Assembly (NCBI GenBank): GCA_001692895.1
Contig: KV748177.1
Location: 2,604,001 to 2,668,000 of the forward strand
Direction of reading: 5' to 3'
Source of the DNA: Cenococcum geophilum 1.58
Lineage: Eukaryota; Ascomycota; Dothideomycetes; Gloniales; Gloniaceae
Length of the DNA: 64,000 bases
Positions 20,870-34,091 of the stretch are shown here, in pieces; position 1 is the first letter of the stretch; every line of letters begins with the position of its first letter. A program made the position numbers and the translations under genes. A model generated the notes under the pieces. That model saw only the letters and a list, made by a program, of their open reading frames with translations, did no database searches and was not told the DNA's origin.

Positions 20870-22281
20870 AAAGTCAAATAATATACTACCAAAAGCACCA
20901 GCTACAACGCTATTAACAGCGGCAACTACTTTAAGATTAGGTAACGACACTAGTATAGCAGATACTAACTTATAGCAACTAGTAACGGTCGGACAACTAT
21001 AAGAGATAGTTAACCAGCTAATAGAAAATAATATAATATTAGAAAATAGGATTAACGAGATAAAAGCAGCGAAAATTAAGTTACTATTAATTAAAAGGTA
21101 CTTAGGAGAAAGATTAAAACTTAAAGGGTTCCTTACGCAAATACACTTTAAAGTTATATAAGAAGGGGCAAAGCTACTAATATTTATAGATTAAATAGCG
21201 TATACGGGACTATTCCTATTAAGGAGGGCACTTAAATAGTTTAAGCCTTACCTTACGGAAATACAGGCAAATGGTATAACGACCACCAATTAAAAAGTAT
21301 AGTTTATATTTGTAAGCTAGGAAAAGTTTACGGAATAACTTATACAGATATTTAGAGACCTAGAGGCGGTAACTACAGCGGAAAGAAAACTCTAAGATAT
21401 TATGTAATAAACCTTAGTAATTAAGTATATAACGTAGTTCTAGACGTTAGTAATATAAGTAGAGTGAAATAATAAGGCGCTTATAGTATAGTATAAGTAA
21501 GGACTTAAGGCTAAAGTCTAGAATGTAATTATCCTAATAGAAGATATAGATACCCTAAGGGAACTAATAAATTAAGCGATTAAGATTAATAATTAGATCT
21601 ACTAAAGGGAACAGGCTAAGAGAGGTTAATATAGAGTTCTATAGTTATATAAGGCGCAGAGCACGCAATAACTAAAGCTAAGTTAAAAACTATAGTATAG
21701 CGCAGAGCTAATAGACCTAAGTAGTACTAAAGAATCTAAGAAATAAAATAAGAAATTATAGAAACCTAGAGGATAAGGATTAAGTAATTAAAGGTTTAAA
21801 GAGTAGAGGCCGAACTAGGGATCTTAATAGTAGAAGACGTTTAGGCGGACTCTATAATAAGAAAGATAGTTTAAAAAAGGAGCTTATATAAATTACAGAA
21901 AATAGGGTTACTATATAGAGACTATAGAAGTGGTTAGAGTTACTATATAGTAAAAGAAACAAGACTAGTAGACGATATATACATATAGAGGGACGATAAT
22001 ATGCTATAAGGAACAAAAGAATGTTTAATTAAAAGTTTTGCGTTTTATTATAATAACGTATACTAAATTTATAAGGACGCTAAGTATAGCGCAAGCTATT
22101 AGCTATAGGAGCTATATTTAGCGGAATATAAAGGAACTAATAAACTAGTTTATAGATTAGATATTAAGGATAATAAATTTAATATAGGTAAAACATTTTA
22201 TAATAATAAGGCGATAAGGGCGGCTTACTAGGAGTATATAGACCTCAGAGATGTTATATAAAAGGTAGAGGATAATTCCAC
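20870..22281 (+). pseudogene. Element B gag
   Basis: With TAG read as Gln this is a typical fungal gypsy gag. It has a coiled N-terminus (QLVTVGQLQEIVNQLIENN), then the capsid with FLTQIHFKVIQEGAKL, FIDQIAYTGLFL, ALKQFKPYLTEIQ and the conserved LRELINQAIKINNQIYQRE near 21560. A degenerate zinc knuckle (AYINYRKQGYYIE) lies near 21885. It runs into the MITE at 22282. The protein would be the capsid/nucleocapsid precursor. Confidence 0.85.
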
Positions 22282-22283
22282 TA

Positions 22284-22433
22284 TCCCTTAACCCGCTGGT
22301 TTTGGCACTACGTTATCGATAAGGATACAGCCAATAAAAGGCTCTCATTTGCAGTGTTTACGCGTACATGTACATCTGATACCGGTATTCATGCACGAGC
22401 CAGCTTGGCGTTGCGCCTCGGCGGGTTAAGGGA
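22284..22433. mobile_element. MITE with TCCCTTAACCCGC terminal inverted repeats, TA TSD (copy 2)
   Basis: 150 bp, starting TCCCTTAACCCGC and ending GCGGGTTAAGGGA, a perfect 13-bp inverted repeat, with TA on both sides. It shares the CGTTATCGATAAGG block with copy 1 at 3350-3474. Its GC-rich centre is not RIP'd, although it sits in a RIP'd element. This suggests insertion after B was mutated, or protection by its small size. Confidence 0.85.
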
Positions 22434-22435
22434 TA

Positions 22436-23609
22436 AAATAGGGAATATTAGTTGGGATTAAGACCTCGCTAGATACAATATCTATCGCTTCGCAAGATAT
22501 AAGAGAAGTAGAATAGTAAACTACTTTAGCACTTAATAAAGGCAAAAGGCCAAAAGCTTAAGATTCTTAGGATAAGATGTAAGATAACTAAAATTCTTAA
22601 GATAAAATAAGGTAAGCTTAAGGACCTATAACAGACAATAACCGATAGAGTAGAGTAACGGCTTAGTTTAGTAATATATAAATAAGCTTAAGACGAAGTT
22701 TCCTAAAGGTATAAGACTCTTAAGACAAGATAAGTAAGATTTAAGACTCTTAAGACAAGATAAGAACACTAAGTAAGCCTAGTTAGACTAAGGCTAGAGT
22801 AAAGCTTAAAATAGAAGCAAGCTTAGGATTAAGAATCCTATAGGGTTAAGAATTTGGAGTATAAATAAGGACACCCACAAGTAAGAGGTAAGAGGCTTCT
22901 TTATATATTAGAGAATCTATAGTATAAACAGCGATTAAACTAGGAGACAGATATATAAACTTAGAAGACTTACTAGGAGAACGCAGTATTCGTTCTAAAG
23001 ATCGAAATATTAATACTAAGATTAAGAAGTAAGAAGACTTTAAGGATCTATTAGTAAGATACAAACTAAAAAAAACTATAAAAGAATTTAGATAAAGAAT
23101 TATTGTATAGCAAGAACAGAAACTAGATAAGAGATTTAGTATATTAGGACGTATAAGGAATAGAGCGCTAATATAAAGAATTACTAATAGGCCTAGGGTA
23201 GGTATACTAAAAGCTAAGTAGCTTACTAAACTGGAAAACGAAGAGGATTTAGGGATCCCTACTAGGTTTAAAGAACGATATATAAAAGGCTGTTATAATA
23301 TAGTAATAAAAAGATACTTCCTTACGAATAAGCTATATACACTCTAGTAGCTATACTAAAAGTGGTATAGATAACGACATAATAATAAGTAGGAAGATTT
23401 CTATATATAGTTGGATAAATAAGTTATCTAAGACCACCTAATTATAAAGAAGGCCATAACTTATATTAAAGGAGCCTTAATTATAATATTAAAGAACTTA
23501 AAGAAACAATTAGAGGACTAAAAAAGTAAAAGACGCGTCTTAGTACCCGCAAATAAAGTTATAACGTTTAGATTAACATAGTAAAGGTTTAAACTTAAAG
23601 ATAAAGATA
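22436..23609 (+). pseudogene. Element B gag-pol linker/protease region, degenerate
   Basis: RIP'd sequence between the MITE and the solo LTR, consistent in position with the end of gag and the start of pol. It has repeated AAGACTCTTAAGACAAGATAAG-like short repeats around 22590-22770. I cannot identify the protease active site. The reading frame at 22846-23064 on the minus strand is an antisense shadow. Confidence 0.4.
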
Positions 23610-23845
23610 TGTAAGCTTTGCAGTGTGTGGGAATTGAACGAGCGACTTGATTATAAATGTAGCTCTAGAGGCTCTATATATACACGAAGAAGGTAGAAGT
23701 GATGGGGTAATAGATAGCTGAAATGGGAACGGTAATCTGCCACCAATATTGATCTGCAACCACTATATTGGGTGGCGTTGACGCCATCTCGGAGCCTTCC
23801 AAGCGGTGATCTTATGTCTCAACGCAGTGTCGGTAGTCGGTTACA
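23610..23845. repeat. Solo LTR (family S, copy 2), TSD AGATA/AGACA
   Basis: 236 bp, TGTAAGCTTTGCAGTGTG to GTCGGTTACA. It is flanked by AGATA (23605-23609) and AGACA (23846-23850), which differ by the one C-to-T change expected from RIP. The repeat itself keeps CA/TG, so it is young or too short to be mutated. Its family has another copy at 2178-2370 and no full-length member in the window. Confidence 0.85.
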
Positions 23846-26800
23846 AGACAAGTTAAGAGTTAACCTAAAGTACCTAGCACACTATACGCTATTATAGATT
23901 ATATATATAGACGATATATATAAAATATATAAGAATCTAAAGAAAAAGAATTAGAAATACCCTATAAGAATATATTAGGCGCCAAATAAGCAATAGTATA
24001 GAAATGCTAAGTATATATACGGCTGGCATCTAGCAGAAGTTTAAGAGAAAGGAGATTTAATACTTTAGCTAGAAAGATTCCTTACGGAAGAATGCTTAGA
24101 TGGATAATAGTAGTAGGAATGCTTAGAGAATACGTATCTATAGTATATTGAAGATAAAAAGCAAACTAGGTATTAGCTAAAGAGTAAGCTAAATATAATA
24201 GGATTAAATAGCTAATAGTTAGGAAAAGTAGAGGCCTATAGGACTAGAGGGAGCTAGTAGTAAAGCCTTAGACCCTTAAAGGAATTTAAGGATAACACCT
24301 AAATTTATAAGTAAAATGGTAAGATTAGCAGTTTAAAGCGCTAATAGATAGTAAAGTAATGCGGAACTATATCTTACTAGCAGTAGTTAAGAGAATAGGA
24401 TTACCTTATAGATAAAAGGAGTAACCTTACCTATTAGTTATAATTTTAGGAGATCTAATAGCCTATAGAGGAGGGGTTATTAACCTTAAAACAGGACCTA
24501 TTTAGATAACTATTAAAGAAAAATAAGTTAAGATATCTTTTAATATCCTATCATTAGAACGGGATAAGGCAGTATTAGAAATACCTTAGTTATAGGAATA
24601 CAATCTAAGGATTAATTAGATTATAGGTTAGGTTAATATTAAAGATACTTAACGTTATAAGACGCAATAGTAAACTAAGTTGGTATAGTACTAGGTTAGA
24701 GCGACATATAAAAAAAACTAAGTAAGGCTTAAGTTATATACTAAAGAGATGCTATAAGTATAGTAAGAAACTATAGAGCCTAAAAAGTAAAAGGCTAGCA
24801 GATTATATAGTATAGAACTATAAGATAGAGTTAGAACTAGGAATAAGTCTAAGGTTCTTTCTAACCTATAAGCTTACTTAAGAGGAGGCGAGCGCACTTA
24901 AGGAGTTTATCTAAGAAAACTTATAAAAGGGATATATTAGACTATTACAGTTATTAGTACGTTATCCAGTACTATTCATACTAAAGAAAAACGAAAAACT
25001 TAGGTTATGCATTAACTATAGGCAGTTAAATAGCATTACTTAAAAGGATAAGTATCCTTTACCCTTAATTAGTAAAATTTAGGATTAGATAGGTAACGCG
25101 TAAATCTTTATAAAAATAGATCTAAGATAGGCGTACTATTAGATTAGAATTAAGGAAGGCAATAAATAAAAGGCAGCCTTTAGGTTAAAAGAAGGACTAT
25201 ATAAACCATTAGTTATGCAATTTGGATTAATAAATATACTAGCAATATTTTAGAAAAGGTTTAATAGTGTATTAGGAGAATACCTTAATAAGTTTATTAT
25301 GGTATACCTTAATAATAATATTATCTATTTAATAACTAAAAAAGAATACGGGGGATACGTTAAATAGGTTTTAAAGAGACTATAGAAAGAATAGATGCTA
25401 GTAGCAATTGAGAAATATAAGTTCTTTATAAGGAAGACTAATTTTGTTAGATTTATTATTAAACTAGGTTATATTAGAATAGACCTAAAAAAGATTAAAG
25501 CTATAGTAAGTTGATAAGAACTAGAGAACGTAATATAATTAAGGTTATTTTTAGGGGTTTATAACTACTATAGAAGGTTTATAGTATAGTAGTTAAAGAA
25601 TATTAAACTATTTACTAGGCTTATAAAGAAAGAGGAACTATAGGTATAGGGAGATAAATAAAAGAAGTTATTTAAGGAACTTAAGGAGTTGTTTACCCAG
25701 AAGCTAATCCTTAAGATCTATTAACTAGGACTAAATACGGTTATAAAAACGGATGTATTAAACTACGTACTAGGAGTATATTTGCTATAGAAGTATAAGG
25801 ACATATAGTATCCAGTAGCATACTATAGTAGAAAGATAATACTACTAAAGTTAAACTATAACGTCTATAACAAGGAGTTATTAAGTATAGTTATAGCATT
25901 TAAGAAATAGAGAGCATTCTTATAAGGTGTAGAGAAACTATTTATAGTTAAGACAGATTATAAAAACCTAACGGGGTTCCTAATAATAAAAGAACTTAAC
26001 TAGAGATAAGTTAGATAGGTAGAGATGCTTATAAAATACTATTTTAAGATTTAGTATACTAAAGGAACTAAGAATGTAAGGGCAGATATACTTAACAGAA
26101 AAGCTAAACTATAAAATAATAAGAAACTATTAGGAGCAATACTACGTAAAGATAAGGATAAATTAATTAGATATAATTACCCTAAACTAGCAATAACTTA
26201 AAAGGATAATAAACTAAAAAGAGTTTATAAGATACTAGAAAGCTTTTAGGTATAGAGAATTCTAGAAATATAGCTAAAAGATTTATAGACGGATATATAT
26301 AAGAATTAAAATATAAAGTATATCCTAAGAAGTATAGCAAAGTATTTTGTAAAAGATTTCTATAAGGGAATAACTTAAGGATATAACGGAGTAATAGGCT
26401 TAGTGTTAAGACTTTAAGAGGAATATATTATTAACGGAATTTAGAATATTATTAAAAAAGTAATAAAAGAGTATTTAGATTACTAGAGGAATAAACCAAT
26501 AAGGTATAGGCTATATAGAGGGCTATAACCTATTAAAATACTAGAGAGACTATAGAAGGTTATATTATAGGACTTTATTATTAAGTTACTAAAGTTAAAA
26601 GATCTTATTACCGGATAAGATTATAATATAATCTTAGTAATAGTGGATAAGTTAACTAAATAGGGCTACTTTATAGCATATATAGAAGAAATCTCAGCAG
26701 AAGATGTCACTAAAATCTATATTAAGGAAGTGTTTATAAGATATAAAGTACTAAATAAGATTATATTAGATAGAGATCTAAGATTTATAGCAGTATTTTA

Positions 26801-27620
26801 GGAGGTATTCTTAGCGGAGTAAGGAGTTTAAGTAGTAACTTTTACTATATATTACCCGCAGACAAACGGTTAAACAGAAAGATTAAATTAGACGCTAAAA
26901 CAGTATCTAAGGTATTATATTAATTATGCATAGAATAATTAGGTATCGCTATTACTAGTTATATAGTTTATATATAATATAATACCATAAGGAATAAGTA
27001 TATTACTATTTAAGGCAAATTATAGATATAAGCTAAGAACATTGTTATTACTATAGTAAGTAAAGAAAACGAGTAGTATAGCTAAAGAAAGAATAAAGAT
27101 ATTAATAAATCTTTATATAGACCTTATAGAATTAGTAAAGAAAGTACTATAATACTAAGAGATTTAAGGGACTAGATCTTAAGGAGGGAGATAAAGTATA
27201 GCTACTATACAAAAATTTTAAAAGTTAACGATTAAGTAAGAAGTTAGACTATGTCAGACTAGGACCTTTTAAAATTACTTAAAGGATTTCACCAGTTACG
27301 TTTAAATTAAACCTACTAGCTAGGATAAAGATCTACCCTATATAGTATATTGCGATACTAAAGCTAGTATACGGAAATATTAAGCTATTGGTTTATAAAG
27401 TAGATATATATAGAGGACAGGAAGAAGACAAATAGTAAGTTTTAAAGATTATTAGTTATAAGGACATTAACAATAAAATATAGTATAAAGTTAAGTGGAT
27501 AGGCTATAATAAGACTACCTAGGAGCTACTAAAGAATTTAAAGAACGCTATAAGAAAGGTATAGGAGTATTAGAAGAGATTAGGTTAGGTAGTATTAATA
27601 AAGAAGGATTACTAAAGAAT
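23846..27620 (+). pseudogene. Element B pol: reverse transcriptase, RNase H, integrase, chromodomain
   Basis: Reading TAG as Gln gives a continuous pol. The reverse transcriptase (about 24880-25500) has KNEKLRLCINYRQLNSI, KIDLRQAYYQIRI and MVYLNNNIIYL, a DD-to-NN damaged catalytic box. RNase H (about 25670-26100) has IKTDVLNYVLGVYL and YNVYNKELLSIVIAFK. The integrase (about 26300-27000) has an HHCC-like region, then NIILVIVDKLTKQGYF, LDRDLRFIAVFQEVF and YYPQTNGQTERLNQTL. A chromodomain at about 27438-27565 (KIISYKDINNKIQYKVKW then IGYNKTT) would target heterochromatin. A polypurine-like run, TTAAGGGGGACC, lies near 27629. Confidence 0.87.
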
Positions 27621-28048
27621 AAGTCACTTAAGGGGGACCTAAAAAGAGTAGTTGCTGAACTACTTAGATCTATTTCCTTCTCTATTAAAAGAGAATTTGT
27701 TTTTTTATTACTAAGTTTCTATAAACCTTATTCTATAAGTTTCTACTCCTTAAAATGGACCTTCTTATAAACCTTCTTAAGATAGATTAACTAAGTAGAC
27801 GTAGTAAGATAAGAATTAAGGGCTTTTTGCTAAGCTTTAGTAGCCTCTTATTTAGTATTACGGGAATAATATAATTCTACTAAAGTAATAGATAGTTTAT
27901 TATCTAGTTAGGCAGTAGTAAATTAAATATAAAACCCTAAAATAAATTAATTAAGGAACTAGACGATTATTAAAAGTAATAGGTTATATATATTTAGTAT
28001 TAGAGACGGAGTAAACGTTATAGGATAAATAAATATTCGCTTTAGTAT
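27621..28048 (+). other. Element B 3' untranslated region, left of the copia insertion
   Basis: RIP'd sequence after the chromodomain with no domain seen. It ends at AGTAT, the target of H, and continues at 34092-34376, where a purine run (AAAAAGGAGGGAGA) precedes the 3' LTR. Confidence 0.55.
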
Positions 28049-28244
28049 TGTTGGGAATAAAGGTAAGTGGTTACTATATAAGGCATATTGCCGTCACGTG
28101 TAGCAAGTTGCCGTTACGTGTCGCCGCGGCACTAGCGTGGCGAGGAGCCTTAAGCTCCTTACTCTCCCTTACGAAAATATAACAGAATAATTATTATACT
28201 ATCTACGAACCGTAGCTACGTAATATTACCTTATAAGACCAACA
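28049..28244 (+). repeat. 5' LTR of copia H
   Basis: TGTTGGGAATAAAGG to GACCAACA. It has a GC-rich core (TCGCCGCGGCACTAGCGTGG) and a GGAGCCTTAAGCTCC palindrome. The core remains GC-rich in all copies. Confidence 0.92.
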
Positions 28245-28649
28245 CTAATTAATGGTTAACTTTACTGTTATACTATAGAACAGCTAGGTATTCCACTAAG
28301 AAGAGACAAGCTACTATACTAGTGCTACTTATGCTAAGGGGAGCTGTCTTTTAAGGTTAGAACTGGTCCTAAACCTTAAATAGAACTCTTCTGCAAATCT
28401 AAGGATTTAAAGGCTAGAACTGGTCCTAAGCCTTTCTAAGATTACGGATTCTTACGTCTATTATATAGAACAATACGCTTTATAAGTCTTCGCGATTTAA
28501 GGCTAGAACTAGTCCTAAGCCCTATAACCGCAAATATATATTATAAACGCGTACTAAATAATAAACGCGTACTAAACGATAAATATATATCACGAACGCG
28601 TACTAAATAATAATCCCTATACTAATAACACTTCCCTCCCTCCAAAAAT

Positions 28650-30060
28650 ATGGTTACGCCTACTTTAAATAACTAGAAAGACTCCTTACTACTAGGGGTA
28701 GCTAAATACGCGAAACTTATTAATAAAGATTAGAATAAATTCGCCTTTAATATAATAACTTATACCATAAAACAAATTAACGGCTTTCTTCTATACTATA
28801 TTATATTCTACCAAAATAGATACTATGCCAATTTACAACTATGGGAGTATTTTAGGGAGGATTTTATAGGATGGACTGCTGATACCTAGGCACTTAGCAA
28901 TATTAATATTGTTTAGGATTTTTAAGACTTCCTCTATAGAAATAGGGTATATATTACTAAGAATAGTAACCTAATTGCTAGTAATATTTAGGCCGTTATT
29001 ACTAGTATAGAAGAACTAATATAGATAGAAGCTAAGATTATAGGTTAACTATAGAAACCTAAAAACAACCTATATTCTTTAGAAGGTAACTTTAATTTAT
29101 ATTAAAAACCCTAGAACGCTAACCCCCTACCTAAAGCTACTCTCCTACCTAAAGGTGCTCTCCTATTTAGAGTTACTTCGCCTCTACCTCCTCTACTCTA
29201 GCTAACTGTAAGCCTTTACTATAAGAAGTTACAAATCTAATAAAGGTATATTTGGATAAAGAGAAGAAGTTTAGAGAAGAACTATACAATATACTTAAAG
29301 TAAAACTATAGGTCTTTTATAACTGTTATAATAAGGTTAGAATTTAACCCCACTAGTACTATTACGCTTTCTCTATTATATTAAAAGGACGGGCGGTAAT
29401 ATTTTATTATAACTATATTACGGGTAAAAACTATAACTTTAATATAATGCTTTAGCTTATTAGAGCCTACTTTAAGACTAATAAAAATTGCCAACTTTAT
29501 ATATCTAAATAGCGGGAGACTACGTTCTAGAGAGTTATTACTTCTAACCTAATAAAGACTCGTTTAGAGTGCCTTTAACTACTCTTTAATAAACTCTAGA
29601 AAATCTAACGTAGCCTTACTAAAACTTACTAAAATAAGAACAGTCTAAGGGACTAGGTTATCTTAGCCTACCGTAGCGTTCCTAAGTGCAATTTAGCGCT
29701 ATATAAACCTATAGATACGTTTAAAGAAGTATATACCAAACTATGCTCTGCTATAGGTACTATAATGCAAATATAAGAACCTTAATAGTTCTATACTAAA
29801 AACCCTACCTAACTAAGTATTCCTAACTAATACGATTATAAATAGACTAATTGAATATATAGTGGCTATAGTAGGGAATATAAAAGAGGGTATAATTAAT
29901 GTTAACTATATGGTAATTATAGAGGCCCTTATAGAGGTTTATTTCGAAATAATCGCTAAAAGAAGTACTACGTTTATAAGAAGCTAAATTACTAGTTAAC
30001 TAGACACTCCTTTAATAAGTGAAAAGAGGTATATAATAAGTTCCGTTAGAGTATAAGAAA
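28650..30060 (+). pseudogene. Copia H gag
   Basis: Opens MVTPTLNN at 28650, the first ATG after the LTR with a consistent TAG-only frame. It contains LWEYFREDFIGW, a mid-region with LTVSLYYKKL, and near 29962-30015 the block KKYYVYKKLNYQLTRHS. This is a mutated Cys-rich nucleocapsid motif of fungal copia gags (C-x2-C pattern, Cys changed to Tyr). The frame changes several times, so the ends are approximate. Confidence 0.65.
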
Positions 30061-33000
30061 TATTAGAAACTATAAGGTTATTACGGCCTACTTCTAAAGC
30101 TTCCTAGTTTAATATAAAGGCGTAAAAAATCTTAAGGGTAAGGTTAATAAGACCGAACAGCTCCTTATAGATATGGAAATTAAGGACTACTTACCTAACT
30201 AATACTTTACTAAGTATAGTAAGGTAAATGGTATATAAACCGTCGCTATTTTTAATAACCAATTTACGCTCCATTCTATTATAAAGTTAAATATCTTTAA
30301 TAAGCTAAAGGAGAGCTTCGCGTTTTCCTTTAATAACAGATACTTAGCAAACGTCTTCTATAGTATTATGCCGGATACTAGAGCCGCAGGAGTATTTATA
30401 GTAAGAGAACCTTAAGTTTAAGCCCTTTAGCAGCTTAATAACTCTATTTAGATTAACTATTTAATAGCAGGCCAACACATAATTTGTTTTAGCAAGGGTA
30501 CTATAATCTCTCTTAGCATAATTAGGGTCTAAACCCCCTTAGGGTGCATTACTTTCTATATTATTCCTATAAATACCCTATATCTATTTTGTATTAAAGA
30601 TATAAATAAATTAGGCATTAAGCTTAATAACCTTAAGAATATACTTGTTTAGGGAGATAATTAAATACCCGTTATACGTAAGTAGGGTTACCCCTAGTTA
30701 CTCCTTTATTAACTAGAAAAGAGTATTACTTAAAGCCACTTAACTAAGTTAGAATTACGCCAACTATACCATCGTTTTGGCCACCTATCCATTTATTAAT
30801 TACTTAGGGTTCTTTAGCGAGTAGGCTATAAAGTTAAGGTTAAGGTAATTAAGCATCTTATAAAGTACTGCTATTACTACTAAATAAACTAAAAGTCCCC
30901 TAGCCGATTTAAGTTTACCCTTAAGGATAACTATAACTTTAACTTCTATATTATTATTAATATTATATATCTTAGCGGCAAGCCAGTGCTCTAAGTTATT
31001 AACTTCTTAACCTTCTTCTAAGCCGCGCGTTTCTTAAAAGATATATTAGCTAAAAACACATAAAATACCCTTTAATTATACTAGATTAATATCTATTTAG
31101 GACCCCCTAATTAAATCGTCCATAATATAGGAAAGAACTTCTTATCTATAGAGTTCCGATAATAGATAAAGGTAATGGCAATTAAGGTTAAGGAAGTCCC
31201 CGTTAAGGCATATAATAGTATTAAAAAAGTAGAGCGATATTATACGCCATTACGCCATATATATAAGATTATCTCTTTAAAACTAAAGGATGCTAGTAAA
31301 AAACTTACCTTATAAATGGCTATTAAAGGTATTAATAATTCTACTAGCCCGGATGGACTCGTACCTATATTACTAGTCTTTAGCGCCTACCCTTAAATAA
31401 CTAATAATTCTCTATTATCTCCCTTTATTATATAATAAGCTAAGGCTATTTATAAGGCAATAAAGGAGATATAACGTCTCTACGCTATATATTAGGTTAA
31501 TAACGCACTAGGAATAAGAAATGGCCTAAATATATTAACTACGCTTAACCTATTACTTTAGACTAAAGTACGCGTATAGCGTAAAAAGGGAGGATAGTTA
31601 GGCCCATATTAACTTATTGCAATTAATAGTTAAACTTATACTATTTAAATACCTTATAGACCTACTTAATTTCGTTTAACTATTATTAAGCCTTACTATA
31701 AAGATAATAATTCTAAGCCTTTATAGGATGCCCTAGAAGATGCCCTAGAAGAGAACCACGATTAATATGCTCTAGAAGGCGACTATAATCCTAATATAAT
31801 TATAGTAGATGCGCCATAACTATAACGCGGTAGAGGTCGCCTAAAGGGATTACAAAATTACCAATATCTTATTAATTTTGAAGAATAATTTATTATCGCT
31901 ATTAAGAATAGAGTTAAGTTATTAATGGCCTTTATAATAGCTAAAGAGAAGGCTAACTTTAAGCTTGCAAAACAGCTCTAAAAGGAAGGCCGTATTATAA
32001 CCCTAGAAGCTCCTTTCTAAGCATCCGACAAGTAGGAAATCGACGGTCTTATTATAAGAGGAGTCTTTAAATTTAAGAAGTATAACCCTACTAAGCTTAA
32101 TAAAGTTCGTATCTTTAAATTAAGGATAGTTAATAAGATTAAGGGCAAGGCTACTAACGCCCTATTTAAGAAATTAAGGCTTATTATCTAAGGTTATAAT
32201 AATAATAGTAAGGAGATAATTCTTACGTAATCTCTTATAATTTAACAAGCTAGTTAATAAGTTATTATTATATTAGCTCCCTCCTTAATAAAGAATAGAA
32301 TGGCGGTCTATTTACAAGATATTACTTAGGCCTATACCTAATTAGAGACGCACCTTTAGCGCTTAATATTAGCATACCTTCTAGAGTAAATTCGCCACTA
32401 ATATCCCAAAGATATAATTATGGTTATGCTTAAGCCATTATATAGAATCGCAGAGGTAGGAACTTATTAGTAGGCTACCTACAGTAAGCACTATAAAGAG
32501 AAGCTTTTAATAACTACTTCTATATTTAACCTATACTTCCTTATTATAACTACAGGAACTCTATTATAAATCGTCGGCATATAAACTAATAATATAATTA
32601 TTTTAGGAGACGACCGATTCTTAGCTCTTAAAGAAGATAAACTAGTAAAGGCAAATCTTATAGTAAAACTAAAGGAAACACTTAATTTAATAATACTATT
32701 ACTCTTTAATAGATACATCCTCTCCCTAAACGAGGATTCTATTACTTTACGCCAGAAGGGTTAAGGTAAGAAGATCAACGTTATTAACGTTAATTCTCTA
32801 AAGTAAGGATATGTGGAGTAACGCGCTCGCGAAGCTTATATTACTTCTATCTATTAACCTAAGGCTTTATTTAATCTCTCTATTGCCACCTAACACTAGG
32901 AACCAACTAAGGATAACGTTCTTACCCTAAATAAACGTCTTTTTTAATAAATAAACTATCTTAACCGGGGACTATACTACATGCCTATTAATCTTCCTAC

Positions 33001-33555
33001 CGCTAAGCTCTTTATATTTATTAATAGATTATTTATAAATAATAAAGATTTTAGCTCCTAGCTAGGATATAAGATTATTATCGCAAACAAATCTACTAGA
33101 GAGAATGACTTTATAATCTATAGTAATCTTATCTATTAGAGCTTAACTAAGAGTAAGCGCGTTACTTAAAGCGTTCTAGCGTTAGAGATATATAAAATAG
33201 TTAGCGGAGTTAATATAGCAATTGCAATTAGAACTACCCTAAAGATAATTATAGATTGACTTAAACTTCTTATTATCCCTATAATTGTATATACCAACTT
33301 ATATTCCCTCTATAAGTGTTTAGTTAAGCTTAGTACTATAAAGGAAAAGCGCCTTATAATCGACATTATAGCACTTTAGTAATCCTATAAGCGTTAAGAA
33401 CTCTTTAAGATTTAATAGATTAATAGCTAAGATAACCTAGTAAATGCGATAACGAAGGCGAACCTAAATAAGGCACTAAAGACGTTTATTAATATAAATA
33501 CTCTATATGTATAAGTTAAAGGTTGGGTTAAAAGGGAGTCCCTAGAAATTTCTTA
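30061..33555 (+). pseudogene. Copia H pol: protease, integrase, reverse transcriptase, RNase H
   Basis: The protease site near 30370 reads MPDTRAAGV (DTG-A with Gly lost). The integrase zinc-binding region near 30755 reads LYHRFGHLSIYQLLRVLQ, followed by NQKSPSRFKFTL. The core shows AARFLKDILAKN and GKNFLSIEFRQQ with acidic residues replaced. The reverse transcriptase (about 32050-32800) is recognisable as a frame but diverged (DITQAYTQLETHL near 32320). RNase H near 33060-33500 has SKRVTQSVLALEIYKI and IDIIALQQSYKRQELF, then NAITKANLNKALKTF, typical of the copia pol end. Reading TAG as Gln/Trp restores an almost complete polyprotein. Confidence 0.85.
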
Positions 33556-33896
33556 GTTATATAAGGTCTTAAGATATCTAGGAACTTTAACTGCCGGTTA
33601 AAGTTATCTAATTAGTTAGATTTTATAGACCCTGACTTAACCTAGCTAATTAGGATTTTCTATCCCTAGGATAGAAAATCGCTATTAGCTTGCTTACCGC
33701 TAGCGCCTTAGCGGCCCTACTAATAAGATACCTACCCATAACTTATAAGTAAGAAAGCACTACGTGCTAAGAGGCAAATTTTAGGACAGCGAGACTTATA
33801 TTATAATAGCAATAGTAAGTAAGGAGGATTAATTTTTATTCCGCTAGTTAAGCGGTATATATATATAGATAGTAACTATAAAAGAAGAGTTGCTAG

Positions 33897-34091
33897 TATT
33901 AGGAATAAAGGCAAGTGGTTACCATATGAGGCATATTGCCGTCATATGTGGTAAGTTGCTGTTACGTGTCGCCGCGGCACTAGCGTGGCGAGGAGCCTTA
34001 AGCTCCTCGCCTCCCTTACGAAAATATAATAGAATAATCATTATACTATCTACGAACCATAGCTACGTGATATCACCTTGTGAGACCAATA
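33897..34091 (+). repeat. 3' LTR of copia H (copy 1; copy 2 at 35858-36052)
   Basis: Starts TATTAGGAATAAAGG, a RIP'd TGTTGGGAATAAAGG, and ends GAGACCAATA, followed by the AGTAT duplication. The 84-codon frame starting at 33890 is simply translated LTR. Confidence 0.9.

Larger units (their letters stand above)
28049..34091 (+). mobile_element. Ty1/copia element H, nested in B
   Basis: LTRs of 196 and 195 bp (28049-28244 and 33897-34091), flanked by a perfect AGTAT duplication (28044-28048 and 34092-34096). The domain order is gag, protease, integrase, reverse transcriptase, RNase H, with integrase before reverse transcriptase, which defines copia rather than gypsy. It is the youngest LTR insertion of this stack by position, yet it is heavily RIP'd. 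Confidence 0.92.

Noticed and set aside
28049..28244. Solo LTR interpretation of the copia LTR
   Set aside because: The matching AGTAT on the far side of 33897-34091 and the copia pol between them show it is the 5' LTR of a complete element.
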